From the NCBI RefSeq assembly GCF_000090795.2, contig NW_003546344.1, positions 111,720 to 165,254 on the forward strand: a stretch of DNA of 53,535 nucleotides. Reading direction: 5' to 3'. Source of the DNA: Amphimedon queenslandica (taxonomy: Eukaryota; Porifera; Demospongiae; Haplosclerida; Niphatidae). Positions 20,658-38,133 of the stretch are shown piece after piece; position 1 is the first letter of the stretch; each line of letters starts with the position of its first letter. Both the position numbers and the translations under genes were made by a program. The notes under the pieces are model-generated. The model made no database searches. It saw nothing but the letters and a program-made list of their open reading frames with translations, and was not told where the DNA came from.

Positions 20658-20952
20658 CTCAATTTAATGCAATCAGTATTAATTGCTGGAGACGCCATGT
20701 TTATAAACTAGTATCTATGCACACAGGATAAAAAAAGAAATATTTCAGCATAAAGATTATTTATAAGAACAAATAATTGTCAGTACGCCTAACTATTAAA
20801 TGTATTGTGCATAAAAAAAACAAGCATGTGTGTATGAGAGGGAAGAGAGAGAAAAAGGATAGAGATTACAGTGTAAGAGAGAGAAAAGTAACTTGACAAA
20901 AAGTCACAGCACAAACACACACAATCAAATTCTACTATTAATAATAATAATA

Positions 20953-20990
<38 letters not shown>

Positions 20991-21036
20991 GATATAATAT
21001 AATATCATTACGTAGTCAACTAAATGAATATTCCCC

Positions 21037-24000
21037 CTATGTAGTAGTTTTGACGCCTTCCTCTTCCATCTTTTCATCCTTGTCTTCTTTTGGTAGAGTA
21101 TCTGTGGTAGTAGTGGTGTCTTGTGTGGTCTCCATCTTCTCATCTTCTTCCTCTTTGTCTGGGGTAGGAGTTTCATCAGTGACTTCAGTGATGCTGTTAT
21201 CATTAGCTTGTAAGAGGTTCTCATCCTTTGGCTGTAGAGAGGGAAAAGAAGCAAGGAATAACAGTGCTCATGGCTGCAAAAAAACACCACTTCTTCTTGT
21301 AACCAACCAGGCGTGCTAATATTATATTATTAATGCCTTCTAATGAGCACCTTTTTCCAATTATTATTATTTATAGTATTAATGAATTATTGAAGTTGTG
21401 AAAGATTCATAACGGTGTCTTCGAGTAGTAATTGTTGAGGTACATGTACATGTAGCTGTTAATAAATCATAGTACACTTAACAACTTAACATACATGTAT
21501 GTATCACAAAAATTATAACAAAGGAAAACTCTCTCCTGGCCATTTTAATAAAATACGCTGTACTATATAGTACATGGTCTTTCACCGTCTTTGGCCAAAT
21601 TTTTAAGCAACTTCAAAAATTCCCTAAAAATCCAATCTAATCAACTCAAACTTCTAAAACAAGTATATATGTATCAAAAAATTATAAAATGGAGAATTCT
21701 CTCAACCATTTTGACAAAATTTGGTCAAAGACCAAAGGCCTTTGGCATGATTTTTGAGCAACTTTAAAAATTCATAAGAAATTTAAATTTAATCAAAATC
21801 AGCTAAAAGTTGATACACAACATAAGGACATGTACATGTATATCTGTCAAAAAATTATTAAAATAGAGAATTTTCCTAGCATTTTTGACAAAATTTGGCT
21901 AAAGACCCTGAACTATGCTTACAGAGTCTTTGGCCCGACTTTGGAGTAATTTTAAAAATTTGTAAAAAATCCAATTTTAATCAGATTCAGCTCAAACTTT
22001 CTAAAAAATGTATAAGCATCAGGAAAAAAATTATAAAAACAGAGGCTTCTCTCTTAGCCATTATGACGAAATAATCTGTACTATAGCGCATAGCCTTTGA
22101 CCAATATTTGAACAACTTTATGCATCTACGCGACATAAAAACAAGTACATAGGAACAAGGAAATGTACATGTACATTGTATGCTACATCATTGATAAAAC
22201 TTCCTGCTGACTAAAAAATCAAATGTCATTTGGACTATACATTTGGTAAGTACAGTATACGAGGGCCTTATTTAATGCCCTGGACTGGAGTGTACAAAGC
22301 ATTAAACAACTAAACACAAATAGAAACTGTATGTGGTTCAATTGTCAATTCACTTTTAAAAGTACATGTACAACCAGGACATGCAACAAAAGAACACTGT
22401 ACATAATGACCAATAATTATTAATTAATTAATTCTCCACCCACTGCAACGTATGTGTACATAAGACACAATCAAACAACATGCGGACATAAACATTCCTC
22501 AACTTCCGATCATGACAGCAACCTAACATTAACAGTACAATATAGTACAATATGCCACCCACAAAACAGGAAAAGGAAAATACTGTACTAGCTACATTTT
22601 GAAGCCAAAATTTTCTAGAATCAGTCAAGTATCTAAAATATTAATGAGCTCATTTAGTGAAGGACATATCAATAATACCAGTCTACCAGAATATATAATT
22701 GACATTATAGAGTAGCTTCCTTGATCACCATAAAACTACATGCATAGACTAGCCCATATGGTACTTAATTTTTTCCCAGATAGTACTTAAACTTTCTAGA
22801 TATATCATGAACATTAATGTGATATACTATGTGAACCACATACATGGACATTGTACATGGACTATAATACAAAATTCGTAAACCCTACATACATGTACAT
22901 GCACACCGTACATTATCCACTATACACGTGTAGTGCTACATTGCATACATGTACATGTAGTCTGATAAATTATGACTCACATAATCCTCCTCCATCACGC
23001 CAGATATGTGTATCTCATTACCATCAGCAGTGAGTATTGACTTAAAGTCGGACTGAAAGTCAGGCGGTGCATTGCTTGAGTCACTCTGCCCAGTAAAGTT
23101 GTCAGGAAGATCACCAAATTTGTCTTTTGTTAGCTTTTGTAAGTGCTCTGAAATAAAGCTTTTCCTAATGGACATGGAGAAGGTGTGAGATAGTGGTGAC
23201 ACAATAACAGGGGCATATGTTATATATTTACTTGGCTGGCACACAGTAATTGTCAGGAAATTCCTGGATTAACTGTTGCAATATGTAATTTTCCTCTACC
23301 TCCAAAGGGTCATTAGCTGCCTTCACCATTTCTTGAAAGAAAAACAAAAAAGGAAAAGATAAAACAATAAAGAGATAATCTTAAATAATACCTTTTAGTT
23401 TCTCTTCAATCTTTTCCTGTGCCTCTTTCTGCAATATTTTCTCCTAATTAACAAAAGGAGATAAATAATATATGAGACATATAAACTGTATGTACATGTA
23501 TGAGTGTGTGTGACTGATTACTTTTTCAATAGCCTCTTGAGACACTTTAGGGGCATTAGGAAATACCACTAATACTACACTCATGTTATCTCTGCTGTTC
23601 TATGTATGACAGAGACAAAATAAGGAGGAGAGAGTAAGCCAAACAATTCCTTCAGCCGAAATCTTACTTTATTTAAACAGAGATCGATAAGATCGTTGCA
23701 AATTTTCTCTAAATTTGCCGTCAGCTCTAACTGACGTCTCACGTAACTCATAACCTCTTCATTGCTCATGACATCATAAATACCATCACAAGCTAAAAGG
23801 AGAAACTCATCATTTTCACTGTCGCGAGGGAGAATATCAATCTCAGGTTCAGGGGAGACCAGCTGCTCTTTCGCAGGAATTGAGTTGTTTCTTTTATAAT
23901 CAAAGTCTCCTAGTGCTCTCGATACAGCCAGTGATCCATTAACACGTTGCATGATAACACTACCCCCTGCCTTCTCTATCCTTTCTTTCTCACGGGCGAG

Positions 24001-24501
24001 GTATGGTTTATGGTCCTCAGTGGCAAACTTGACCTTTCCATCTGAGCAGAGGAAGCCACGTGAATCCCCACAGTTGGCCCAGTAGATGTGAGTCGGAGAT
24101 ATCATTACAGTGATAGCCGTCGTGCCACTGTGATCCTCACCATTGGCCCACGTGGGGTCTTCCCTTATTTTGCTGTCTAGTTTTAGGAAACCGTCGTAAA
24201 TGGCCTGCTTGATTCTTTCTTTGGGTTCTTCGGTTGATTTACACTCGTCTAAACTGGCCTTTAAATCATCCAACATTATACGCAGTATATGATCAGAGCA
24301 GTACTGTGATACTTTAGGCCCTGCATGGCCATCAAAGACACCAAAGAAGCTCCAGTTTTTAATGAAGTCCGTGTCACATATGTGAGAGTCCTCCATCTCC
24401 ATTCTCCATCCCTGCATGGCCGAGACGGCATATCTGATGCCATAGCCCTCACCAGAGCTGGTGACCTTGTCTGTTTTTGGCTTTTCGAGGAATGCTCCCA
24501 T
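21037..24501 (-). CDS. PPM1A: PP2C-family protein phosphatase (PPM1A/PPM1B type)
   Basis: Six exons keep phase: 24501-23668, 23599-23522, 23443-23392, 23331-23232, 23164-22981 and 21231-21037. All PP2C metal-binding motifs are present: MEMEDSH, FFGVFDGHAG, DHSGTTA, YWANCGDSRG, SRALGDFDYK, LLLACDGIYDVMSNEE and SRDNMSVV. The N-terminus MGAFLEKPKTDK is very close to vertebrate PPM1A/B, including the glycine after Met that can be myristoylated. A helical extension typical of PPM1A/B follows the catalytic domain, then an acidic Asp/Glu/Thr-rich tail with no recognised domain. The enzyme dephosphorylates Ser/Thr on MAPK and other signalling proteins using Mn2+ or Mg2+. The 1.75-kb last intron is unusually long for this region and holds several dispersed repeats. 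The symbol is by nearest family and could be PPM1B. Confidence 0.9.
21520..22150. repeat. Cluster of decayed palindrome-centred repeats
   Basis: Three to four diverged copies lie in the last intron of the PP2C gene. Their cores are variously CTGTACTATATAGTACATGG, CCAAAGGCCTTTGG and CTGAACTATGCTTACAGAG, so the palindromes are partly degraded. Confidence 0.75.
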
Positions 24502-25027
24502 ATCTTTTTAACTTGACGCAGATCAGAAAGGGGCTGGTTTGGGCGTAGTTAATCGATACTTTCAAGTACGTTGAGAGCGGTTACAGAGACGTTGACAAGA
24601 GAGAAGATATATAAAGTAGATTGTAGCTGTGGTTGAAAAGCCTCAAGAGGAGATTATTGCTCGGCTGTTTTAGAAATGCCCCAAAACACTTAAACTGGTT
24701 GCCATCTTATCTACATATAACAGTAATCCTCCGGAAACAACCGGATACATTGCTCTTGTACGCATGCTCAGTTATGACGTAATTATTACAACACAACAAA
24801 AATAATCTATTAATAGAAACAAAAATAACCAAAAGCAAAAAAATTAATAATTCTTTTAATAATAATAATTAATTCTCTCTCTCTTAAAATCGGGTAACAG
24901 TAATAATTATAGGCGAATGCACACACAGGGCATAAAGGAAAAGAGTTCCTAACTACAGCATTTAGCTACATTTAAATGCTAAACATTAAATTGAGTCAAT
25001 AATAAAGCAAAACTACAGGTGGGCCCC
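24502..25027. other. Intergenic, PP2C 5' flank and alpha-actinin 3' flank
   Basis: No coding region was seen. Near 24730-24745 there are two CCGGA motifs (CTCCGGAAACAACCGGATAC), similar to ETS-type sites and to the CCGGATAC repeats of the TRIT1/SLC25 promoter. Confidence 0.4.
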
Positions 25028-32111
<7,084 letters not shown>

Positions 32112-32413
32112 CTAAAACCACCAGTTGTGAATAATTGAGAGACAAGATGAACCCTCGCCCGAAGACTCTTTTGCTGTCCTGCAGCGTGCACTATTCACTG
32201 CCAAATAAGGTAATTGTAGGCGTGGCTTGAAGATGTACCGTAAATGTTTAAATAAACAACGAGACCACTAAAATGACAAACATGACTTGAGTAATTCCAT
32301 ACATTTGTAAATAAAAAATAAAAATATAGACTCTGATATTTAGTTCTGCTAACACATATGTACACACACACTCGGGCAAGGTGAGGGCTGAGCCCTTAAT
32401 GTTTTAAATTCTT

Positions 32414-33846
32414 CTAACAAGAGGAATTGTCCAGTTTGAATGGCTGGGCTCTATAGTGTTGATCTTTAAGCAGTATTTCGGGTAGCTTTTGATTCGAGCC
32501 TTTGATCTTTAGCTCGCTCTGTAGTCTTGAGAATCTCTCTATCACCATGTCCCTGCAAGTTGCTGAGCAAGTAAGAAATTTAAAAGGAACATTTCTCATC
32601 TCACAGAACTCTATCAAACAAACCTTGAGCTGAAAGCCTACAGGAATAGAAAATAAAATTGATCCATCAAATACAACCATCACAACTACATCTATTTAGT
32701 ACATGTATAGAGACAGAAAAAAATGCATCGCTAGCTTATAATAGTCCCTTTAATACACTCACCATTTGTTTCCTGATCTTCCATTATTCTCTTGACAGGC
32801 GTCAAGCAGTGCTCACACAAATCAAGAGTGATTGATTTCTCTATGATATCTGATCGATGTTGCTCTGGCAATGGTATACGCCAGACATTGAGACCAACTG
32901 CACTCTGAATTGATATATCAGACAACTTTTGAACAATGTCCAAAGTCACGAGCTGTTTCTTAAGAGGAGAAGTATAAGTGATGAAGTGATTCTCATCTTT
33001 CCATTCAGGGTTCTGTTCTAAAAGGTTCTCTTGAAGGCCTTCGAGTTTCTTGAGGTTATGCATGTGATAGAGTCCTCCTGGGAGACTCCGAAATAGGTTT
33101 CTAGAAATGTCAAGGTGTTGGAGTTTGTTCAGCAAGCGTATGGTGATAGGGAGGTCATAGAGATGATTGTGAGATAAGGAGAGGGACTCAAGGCTTCTAA
33201 GACGACCAATGGAGGGATGCAAGTGACGTAGACCGGTCTTACTGAGAACGAGGTTTTTTAAAGATGACATGTCACCAAACTGTGGGATAAGAAAAAAATG
33301 AAAATGGCATTCCAAATGCCCAAACTTTCTATTTATGGTACAGGGATATTCATGTCATATGCATCAATAGAAATCAGCATTTTTAGACTGCCATTAGTAG
33401 TAAGAATTGGCTCAATGTTTCTACTTTCTGCATGGCATAATCAATAACCTTTATTCAATGTAACTGATGATGAAAAGAAACATACTTACCATTAAAGAGG
33501 AGCCGGGTAGAGACAAATTTGAAAGATTTAGCTCTACGATAAAGTCTAAACTGACAATAGCCATTAGAAACTTGTTAGGAACAGGAACGACTACAAAAAA
33601 TACAAACTTTCTGATGATAAAAAAAGAAATATTTACTTTCATTCCAACCTCCAGAGTGAACCAACTTGAGAGGTCTGGAGCCCTCACATGCTTTGTGTAG
33701 AGCATTTATCAAATATTCTTCGGACTCATTAGTCTAGGATAAACCTGATAGTTAATATTATAATTCTCTAATTGGCTTGCTTTTGTATCTTCTATGAAAA
33801 TGGTGTCACCTTTTAGTTTAACTTCAAAAGGGCTCTTTTCCGCCAT
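32414..33846 (-). CDS. Leucine-rich-repeat protein with cysteine-pair C-terminal module
   Basis: Starts at ATG 33846 (MAEKSPFEVKLK). Exons are 33846 to 33637 (with a frame break), 33590-33490, 33279-32763 and 32637-32414. The LRR core shows LKNLVLSKTGLRHL, PSIGRLRSLESLSLSHNHL and LQHLDISRNLFRSLP. The tail has CEHC and, after an intron, CLIEFC and CSATC, resembling the CxxC-type tail of LRRC28/LRRC58 proteins and possibly binding zinc. In exon 1 the frame runs into two stops. It resumes if GTTTATCCTAG (33744-33734) is left out, giving NYQ then TNESEEYLINALHKACEG. An 11-nt intron is implausible, so this is a frameshift, assembly error or unusual allele. It is a paralogue of the plus-strand gene at 34041. 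Function is unknown. Confidence 0.7.
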
Positions 33847-34040
33847 GTTAAAAACCAAAAGGGTTAAATTAATTTTAATCACGCCCATAAATTGACTTCC
33901 GGTTTGTGTTCTAAAAATAGATTTGCATCTCATAAGCAGTCTAAAAATAAACATGCTCCAGAGCAGGTCAGCAAGTATAAAAAGGAAATTGCAAAGCAGA
34001 TGAGGCACAGAGTTAAGAGCAACATTGCAGCCTAACAATC
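33847..34040. promoter_or_regulatory. Bidirectional promoter region of the LRR gene pair
   Basis: 194 bp separate the divergent start codons. GACTTCCGGTTTG (33890s), an ETS-type AACCGGAAGTC site on the minus strand, is the only recognisable motif. Confidence 0.5.
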
Positions 34041-35518
34041 ATGACAGCCACTACTATTGATAGATTCTTCTTCAGAGGAGACATTCAAGAAAAGATGAGT
34101 GCATCACATCAAGTCTATGCAAATGAATTGATGCAAGGACTGAAGGAAAGGAAAGAAATGATACTGGACTTTGATGCACTTCAATCATCCATTGATCCAG
34201 CACTTGATTCAAAAGCACTGACTAATGGTGAAGACAACCAAGAAGAAAAAGTACATTAGTCTCTAACATAATGATCCAAATTATTAATGATTTAAATGTT
34301 CTTACTATCTAGTTTGATTATGAATGTTTCCTGACAAGCTATTTCTGTACTATTGATGCATTCAAATCATTAGAAATATTCAAGCTCAGAGGATATGCAA
34401 GAGCAGGTAATACTTAATACTCCGTTGGGAGCACAAATCTCATTTTTCGATCATCCTTTTTAAGGTCCAAAATTTCCATTGATGGAAGGAATGAGACAGC
34501 TGTATGATCTAACAGAATTAGACCTATCACAGAACAACCTCCAAACTGGTGACTTACAAGAACAGCTACAGGTAATGCAGTGTCACATTACTATGACATA
34601 CAAAAAATTGACCTCATCTTATCGTTTGCATTGCAGTTATGGTCTCTGGTCGAGTTGAAAACCTTGAGGCTTGACAAAACTAGTTTGACAAAAGTCCCTC
34701 CATCCATCGGTAGACTGAGAAAACTAGAAACCCTCTCCCTCTCATCTAACAGCCTCGAAACACTACCACTGACCCTGGGGTATTGCAGTAACCTCAAGTA
34801 CTTGGACCTCACAAAAAATAAGTTCAAGACTCTACCAGGTGTCGTCTTAAAACTAGAGAAACTGGAAGACCTCAAAAGACTCGACAACGACCTGGAGCAA
34901 CGCTCAGATGGCTACGAGTCATGGCCTCACATAAAAAGGATCACAAGGACACAGAAGGCAAGCAGAAATCCAGACAGCCTCCAAGCACTTACATCATGCA
35001 CTGTCATGACAAGTCAAACTGACTACTGGGCAGAAAAGGCTCTCCCACCAAGACAGTGCCAGTTATTGGATAGCTATGCAACGGAATACAGGTTTTGCCA
35101 CAACTGCCATCAAGCAAACTCCTTAAAAAGTAAGTAGCTATTACTAGTTGTTTAAAGTAGTAAGGTTAAAGTTTAAAGTTGTATCAATTGTATTACTTGA
35201 TTTTATTCTATTTTTAACTTTTTGATAATAGTGATTGAGGTCAGAGTTCTGCTCCTTAAATTTGCTGAGCTGACAAATGTTCCTATATCCGTCTTCTCAT
35301 GTCAAGACTGTGAGAGTGTAATAACCAATCACTTCAGTGACATACAAACAAAGCTACAAAAGGAAATAGACAGCGATTATGAGAAAGAGATGGCCGAAGC
35401 AATGAAAGAGTTTTTAAAAGATCAGCCAAATGGCGAGTATCGCCCACCTGCAATAAGACGGCAAAGACGTACAAATGGTAGGAGACAACATCAAAGACGA
35501 AAGTGTTCAATAATGTAA
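34041..35518 (+). CDS. Leucine-rich-repeat protein with cysteine-pair tail and CAAX end
   Basis: Five exons keep phase: 34041-34250, 34313-34406, 34465-34571, 34637-35129 and 35232-35518, about 396 aa. The N-terminus (MTATTIDRFFFRGDI) shows no signal peptide. LRRs include LTELDLSQNNLQTGDL, SIGRLRKLETLSLSSNSL and LKYLDLTKNKFKTLPG. The tail has FCHNCHQ, then after an intron VRVLLLKFAELTNVP and CQDC, parallel to the minus-strand neighbour. It ends in a basic stretch, RRQRRTNGRRQ, and finally KCSIM. CSIM fits a CAAX box with Met at X, which favours farnesylation; with the upstream basic patch it predicts membrane attachment. The neighbouring paralogue lacks this end. Orthology is not assigned; LRRC28/LRRC58-like tails are the nearest recognised pattern. 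Confidence 0.8.
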
Positions 35519-35663
35519 AAAATAGACACACAAAAATCACAGACTTAAAATCATAAGAAATTGTTCCATTTTATGTATTTGTGTATGTTCTTTAGCGCAT
35601 GTATGTTATTTATAATTTAAACAATCGGTTACTTCTAAAATCGTCTTGTCAATATCGTCGTCA

Positions 35664-37931
35664 CTAGAATATATCGTTCTGACAGACAAGTACAGCATAA
35701 GTTCTTTTTCTTGCACTCTCGTCTAAAAATACACTTTTTATGTCGCTGTCTTTAAAAATGACCCTTACTAGTTTCTTCAATGAGGATCCATCCCATTCTG
35801 GAGGAAGAGGCCTGCCAGTCAAAAACCAATCTTTAACTCTTTCTGCAACAAGTTCCACAGAGAGTCTCCCCTCTCCACCGGAGGACATGTTTAGCCAGTG
35901 AAAACTATCCTCCCTTTTAAACCAAACCATCTGCTTACAGGCCAACTGTCTATAAAAAAAGAAAAGAAAATAACAGCCAGAGCAATTAAATAATATTACC
36001 TAGTGCTAGCCTGGTAGTCAGAAATAAACTCTAAAAACTCTTTCCTAATGGTGTTTCTGTCAGTTGCATGATCGTCACATGGTGAATGAGGAAAGCCCCA
36101 AGATTCCGATAAATACTTGAGTGTTTCACAATAGCCTATACTCTTCCCTGGAGGACTCTCAGCCACTAATCCATGATTCCTTACAAGATCAATTACTTCC
36201 TGTAATATACATTATAGCTTTTAATTTTTCCTCCAAAAACTGAAATGAAATACAAAATAGTGTTTGTATCAGGCTTGGGGTCAATTACAAAATTTCATTT
36301 CAATTACAATTACAATTACTGCCATAGATGAGACACTCAATTACAATTACAATGGCAATAGCTTGCAATTACAGCATTAATTACAATGATCTTAATTTTA
36401 CTCATATCATGACAAAAATAACAGTGATTTTTTACCCCATTGCATTGAGTTTTTAAAAGTTTTGTTAATCAGTGAACATAATCAGGCTTACAATGCTGAA
36501 AATTCACTCTAGGGGACTAATATAGGTAGAATATCAAAGTAAGATTGTAGGCACAATTACAGTCACAATTACACAATTACAATATGTATAACCCAATTAC
36601 AATTACAATTACACACTGTAATTGTAATTGACCCCAAGCCTGGTTTGTATAATAGGCATTACATACAAAGTAAAAGTATAAACAGACTGTGGGATGAGTC
36701 ATGATTCACAAAAAATGAAAAACTTTATAAGTCTTCTCTACATGTACATATCACCTCTTACTTTTAGTAGCCCATTCTTTGTCATTATCTCACATCTTTC
36801 ATCAATACGCCTATACAGTTGAACACGAGGCATTGTTAAAAATAAGCAATGATACGAATAAGGAAGTTTAACTACACAACAACAAAAGTAAAAATATTGA
36901 TAACAAAAACAAAATCAAATGGGTGTACCATCATGCTTGTCTACTTTAAAGGATGTCACTGTCCTAGAAAAAAGTGATAAAATTTATTTGCACATGCTAC
37001 TACAAGAACCTACAAGTATAAGATAAAAATAATTAATTCTTCACCTTCCAGACTGTATGCATATATCCAGCCCTCTCTTCAACCTGTACCAGTCATTACA
37101 TTGAACCACGGCTGCATATGTAGGATCAAGAGACTGCAGACGAGAGAAACTTTACACAACAATGAAATAAAAGAGGAGAGACGGAGGGGAGACGAGTGAC
37201 CAAGTACCTTTTATCCCAGTCTCCTCCATCCTCTGCTAGGAGCTCATCAATGTAGGCACGAGAGGACTCGGTAGAGGGTGGAGCTCCGGTTTCCCCACCC
37301 ATTAAGAAATTGAAATAGAAACTGGTCCCTCCGACTACAATAGGGACTTTTCCTCTTTTGATAATATCCTAATAATGTAAGAAAAACATCCATTATTTCT
37401 TAATCAGTACTAGATTGATAATAAATCCAGTGCTTTTTTGAGAATAAGAAATTTGCAAGATGAAGATTTATGAAATGAAACAATAACTGGAAATTTGATT
37501 TCGTAAATCACAAGTTGTTATTATTGTAAAAAACCACCATTAACCATTATTATACTATAACGCATGCATACTTACAATCATTGCTTCGTTGGCAAGTTGG
37601 CAGAAATCAGCGACATTGAATGGAGTCCTGACATCAACTACATCAATCATGTGATGCCTAACCTCATCTCTAATGCTCTTATCTATCTTAGCCGACCCAA
37701 TGTCCATACACTTATATACCTAATCATCATTCAATTATTATTAATGAGGTAACACCCACGCACCTGAACTGAGTCTGCAGACACTATTTCTCCCCCAAGT
37801 AGTTTAGCTAGCTGAATGGAGAGGTCAGTTTTACCAACTGCAGTTGTACCAGCAATGAATAACACTGTCGAAACAATAACCAAGATGAATTTAAAACAAG
37901 ATTTACCTGAAGGCAACCCACGAGACGCCAT
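35664..37931 (-). CDS. TRIT1: tRNA dimethylallyltransferase (IPP transferase)
   Basis: ATG 37931 begins MASRGLPS. Exon 2 (37864-37764) supplies the P-loop [15 protein letters not shown] and EIVSADSVQ. Later exons give [65 protein letters not shown] and [20 protein letters not shown], the conserved blocks of MiaA/TRIT1. The enzyme adds dimethylallyl to N6 of A37 in tRNAs reading UNN codons, in mitochondria and cytosol. The last exon (35945-35664) ends in a domain of about 90 aa without the C2H2 zinc finger that animal TRIT1 proteins usually carry. An intron hosts a hAT-type MITE (36270-36642). It converges with the LRR gene (145 bp between stop codons) and diverges from the SLC25 gene. Confidence 0.9.
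36270..36642. mobile_element. hAT-type MITE with 8-bp target duplication
   Basis: The termini CAGGCTTGGGGTCAATTACA and its inverse TGTAATTGACCCCAAGCCTG are perfect inverted repeats. GTTTGTAT flanks both sides (36262-36269 and 36643-36650), the 8-bp duplication typical of hAT elements. The interior is dominated by reiterated ATTACA units and has no coding capacity. Confidence 0.9.
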
Positions 37932-38133
37932 GTTGTAATTCCGTGTCCGGAATATCTGCGGAAGTGTTCAGAAAACATAAAACACGTGGTTTCCGTATAA
38001 ACATCCGGATACTTTCTGTAGACTACTCCGGTTACTATAAGTTTTTACCGGATACTATAAGTATTTACCGGATACTAACATGGGCGGAGATCACGTGAAG
38101 GTGTGTCACGATTGAGGGTCATGCTGGACGCTC
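37932..38133. promoter_or_regulatory. Bidirectional promoter region, TRIT1 / SLC25
   Basis: 202 bp separate the divergent start codons. Four spaced motifs lie here: CCGGATAC (38004), CCGGTTAC (38028), CCGGATAC (38048) and CCGGATAC (38068), at 24, 20 and 20 bp spacing. TACTATAAG occurs three times between them in whole or part. Confidence 0.6.

Larger units (their letters stand above)
19495..20990. repeat. Tandem segmental duplication, copy B (intact genes)
   Basis: It matches 17637-19130 nearly end to end. It carries the intact LYR (minus) and PET117 (plus) genes in divergent arrangement. Confidence 0.9.
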
